Positions 63,065 to 64,000 of a DNA stretch of 64,000 nt are shown here, one piece after another (the first letter of the stretch is position 1; each line of letters opens with the position of its first letter). The notes beneath the pieces are model-generated. The model did not search any database. It was given only the letters and a program-made list of their open reading frames with translations, and had not been told where the DNA came from. The stretch spans positions 142,220 to 206,219 of the forward strand of contig JBQLZO010000043.1 in assembly GCA_052168315.1 (NCBI GenBank), written 5' to 3'. The translations under genes and the position numbers were made by a program. Source of the DNA: JBQLZO01 sp052168315 (GTDB lineage: Bacteria; Planctomycetota; Phycisphaerae; Phycisphaerales; UBA1924).

Positions 63065-63574
63065 TCAGTTCCGGCTGGGCAGGGTGTCCGATGAAGCGAT
63101 GCGGAGCGCAGCGCAGTGTGCGATCGCGATCGCATCGGCGACATCGGATGGGCTCGGCGGGGCGGGGAGGTTGAGGATCGCGGCGACGCCCTGGGCCACC
63201 TGCTCCTTGGTCGCGTGCCCGTGCCCCGTCAGCGAGCGCTTGATGGCGGTGGGCTTGAGTTCGGTGATGGGCAGCCCGGCCCGCGCGAGCGTGCACAGGA
63301 TGACGCCGCGGGCGTGCGCCATGGCGATGGCCGTGGAGGGGTTGCGGTAGTGCGAGAACAGGGACTCCACGCCGGCGTGGGTGGCGCGATTCTCGTTGAT
63401 GACCCCGTCGAGGTCCTGGGCGAGCGTGACGAGGCGTGAGGGGATGGAGAGCTTCGGGTTGAGCCGGATCACGCCGGCATCGACCAACTCGGTCGGCTGG
63501 CGCGCATCCGCATGGACACGGAGCACGGCGAAGCCGGTGCGCTGGAGGCCGGGATCGATGCCGAGGACGAGCAT
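63065..63574 (-). CDS. ruvC: Crossover junction endodeoxyribonuclease RuvC
   Basis: A 169-residue Holliday-junction resolvase. Catalytic residues fall as expected: Asp7 in GIDPGLQRTG, Glu70 in GVESLF, and Asp144/Asp147 in SPSDVADAIAIAHC. The KRSLTGHGHATKEQV region is the DNA-binding loop. The frame continues upstream, but the conserved N-terminal strand begins at once after the ATG at 63574. ruvA and ruvB are not in the window. It converges with the rhomboid gene, 38 bases between stops. Confidence 0.95.
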   Translation of the reverse strand: MLVLGIDPGLQRTGFAVLRVHADARQPTELVDAGVIRLNPKLSIPSRLVTLAQDLDGVINENRATHAGVESLFSHYRNPSTAIAMAHARGVILCTLARAGLPITELKPTAIKRSLTGHGHATKEQVAQGVAAILNLPAPPSPSDVADAIAIAHCAALRIASSDTLPSRN

Positions 63575-63775
63575 GGTGTGGCGATTCGTGCGCGGACGGT
63601 GCGCGGGCGTGGTGAGCGTATTCGATCGCGGGATCGGGCGTGCGCCCGGGGTCCGCTCCGGGATGCGCGGTCGCCTCTGGATGTGCATCTTCTGAGAAAT
63701 TTCGGACGAAGATGGAATTTCCCTTGACCGGCACGCGTTGGAGGGCACACTTGTGCCCCCATCGGAGACACACCC

Positions 63776-63976
63776 ATGACCGCCGCATCGATCCAATCAG
63801 CGCTGCGATACGACCGGATTCCGGTCGCGTGGTCGCGCTGTGCGCTCGGATCGTCGGTGCGCGGGCTCGCTGGGCGGGCACACGGGCAATCGGATCGAAC
63901 AAGCCCGGTCCCACCCTTGCCGTCATGTTTCGGCGGCCCAATGGGCTTCGCGCTCTCCGTTGACGATGCCGGCTGA
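63776..63976 (+). CDS. Possible short ORF at the window end
   Basis: A 66-residue frame beginning ATG at 63776 with GGAG eight bases upstream and ending TGA at 63974. Third-position G/C is only moderate, composition is Ser/Arg/Pro rich and no motif is visible. It might be a short peptide in a leader; I am not confident it is coding. Confidence 0.3.
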   Translation: MTAASIQSALRYDRIPVAWSRCALGSSVRGLAGRAHGQSDRTSPVPPLPSCFGGPMGFALSVDDAG

Positions 63977-64000
63977 CGGGCCCGCGCGCCCCGCGCGGCT

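Noticed and set aside
1..64000. tRNA, rRNA, CRISPR arrays, prophage or insertion sequences
   Set aside because: No cloverleaf with TTCRANY loop, no regularly spaced repeats, and no transposase, integrase or phage structural motif was found.

Overview
The window is a roughly two-thirds GC bacterial chromosome segment that is almost fully coding, with genes on both strands in short runs whose start and stop codons often overlap (ATGA, GTGA or TGATG). The gene content fits a planctomycete, most likely a Phycisphaerae relative. Supporting features are a RibB-RibA-like fusion, single-subunit SdhC beside SdhA and SdhB, a large membrane pyrophosphatase, a DUF1844 protein, very large secreted proteins, and spacer repeats of the 'ccacagagg' type. 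This taxonomic placement is inference. I saw no phage, transposase, CRISPR array, tRNA or rRNA.

Layout. 1-4.4 kb: a degenerate metallo-beta-lactamase-fold protein (cut by the window edge), a guanidinium exporter, a flavin nitroreductase, a secreted unknown and an ECF sigma factor coupled to a one-helix membrane protein. 4.4-11 kb: a ThiF/MoeB-type E1 enzyme, a RibBX-like riboflavin protein, a transglutaminase coupled to NAD(P)H-hydrate dehydratase, and a Bax-inhibitor-1 membrane protein. 11-16.4 kb: glucose-6-phosphate dehydrogenase and AbgT and POT transporters. 16.5-23.5 kb: Dus, a TerB/DUF697 protein, a LolC/LolD-type ABC pair, RarA (with an apparent small gene nested inside it) and a zinc-ribbon membrane protein. 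23.5-29.6 kb: the complete four-gene ligase-associated DNA repair operon. 29.6-35.6 kb: an atypical response regulator and a coupled operon of two divergent thymidylate-kinase-like proteins flanking a CHAD-exopolyphosphatase fusion. 35.8-43.3 kb: a giant secreted cyclophilin and sdhCAB. 43.4-50.7 kb: DUF1844, a parvulin-like chaperone, YraN, a sensor kinase, RsfS, a NYN nuclease and ribosomal protein S21. 51-58.3 kb: K+-dependent membrane pyrophosphatase and a surface-glycan cluster (two GT4, FkbM, GT11-like). 58.3-64 kb: a runaway ORF on a repeat, citrate synthase, guanine deaminase coupled to a rhomboid-TPR fusion, and RuvC.

The strongest window-wide signal is not a gene. The tetranucleotide ACGT is almost absent: I found three copies by eye where base composition predicts about two hundred. 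Codons bend around the gap (GAT-GTC for Asp-Val, ACA before T-starting codons). Other notable items are the ORF nested in rarA with near-perfect GC3, the Tmk/CHAD-PPX operon, several pseudoenzyme domains that have lost catalytic or metal-binding residues, and a 30-bp heptad repeat present at two distant spacers.
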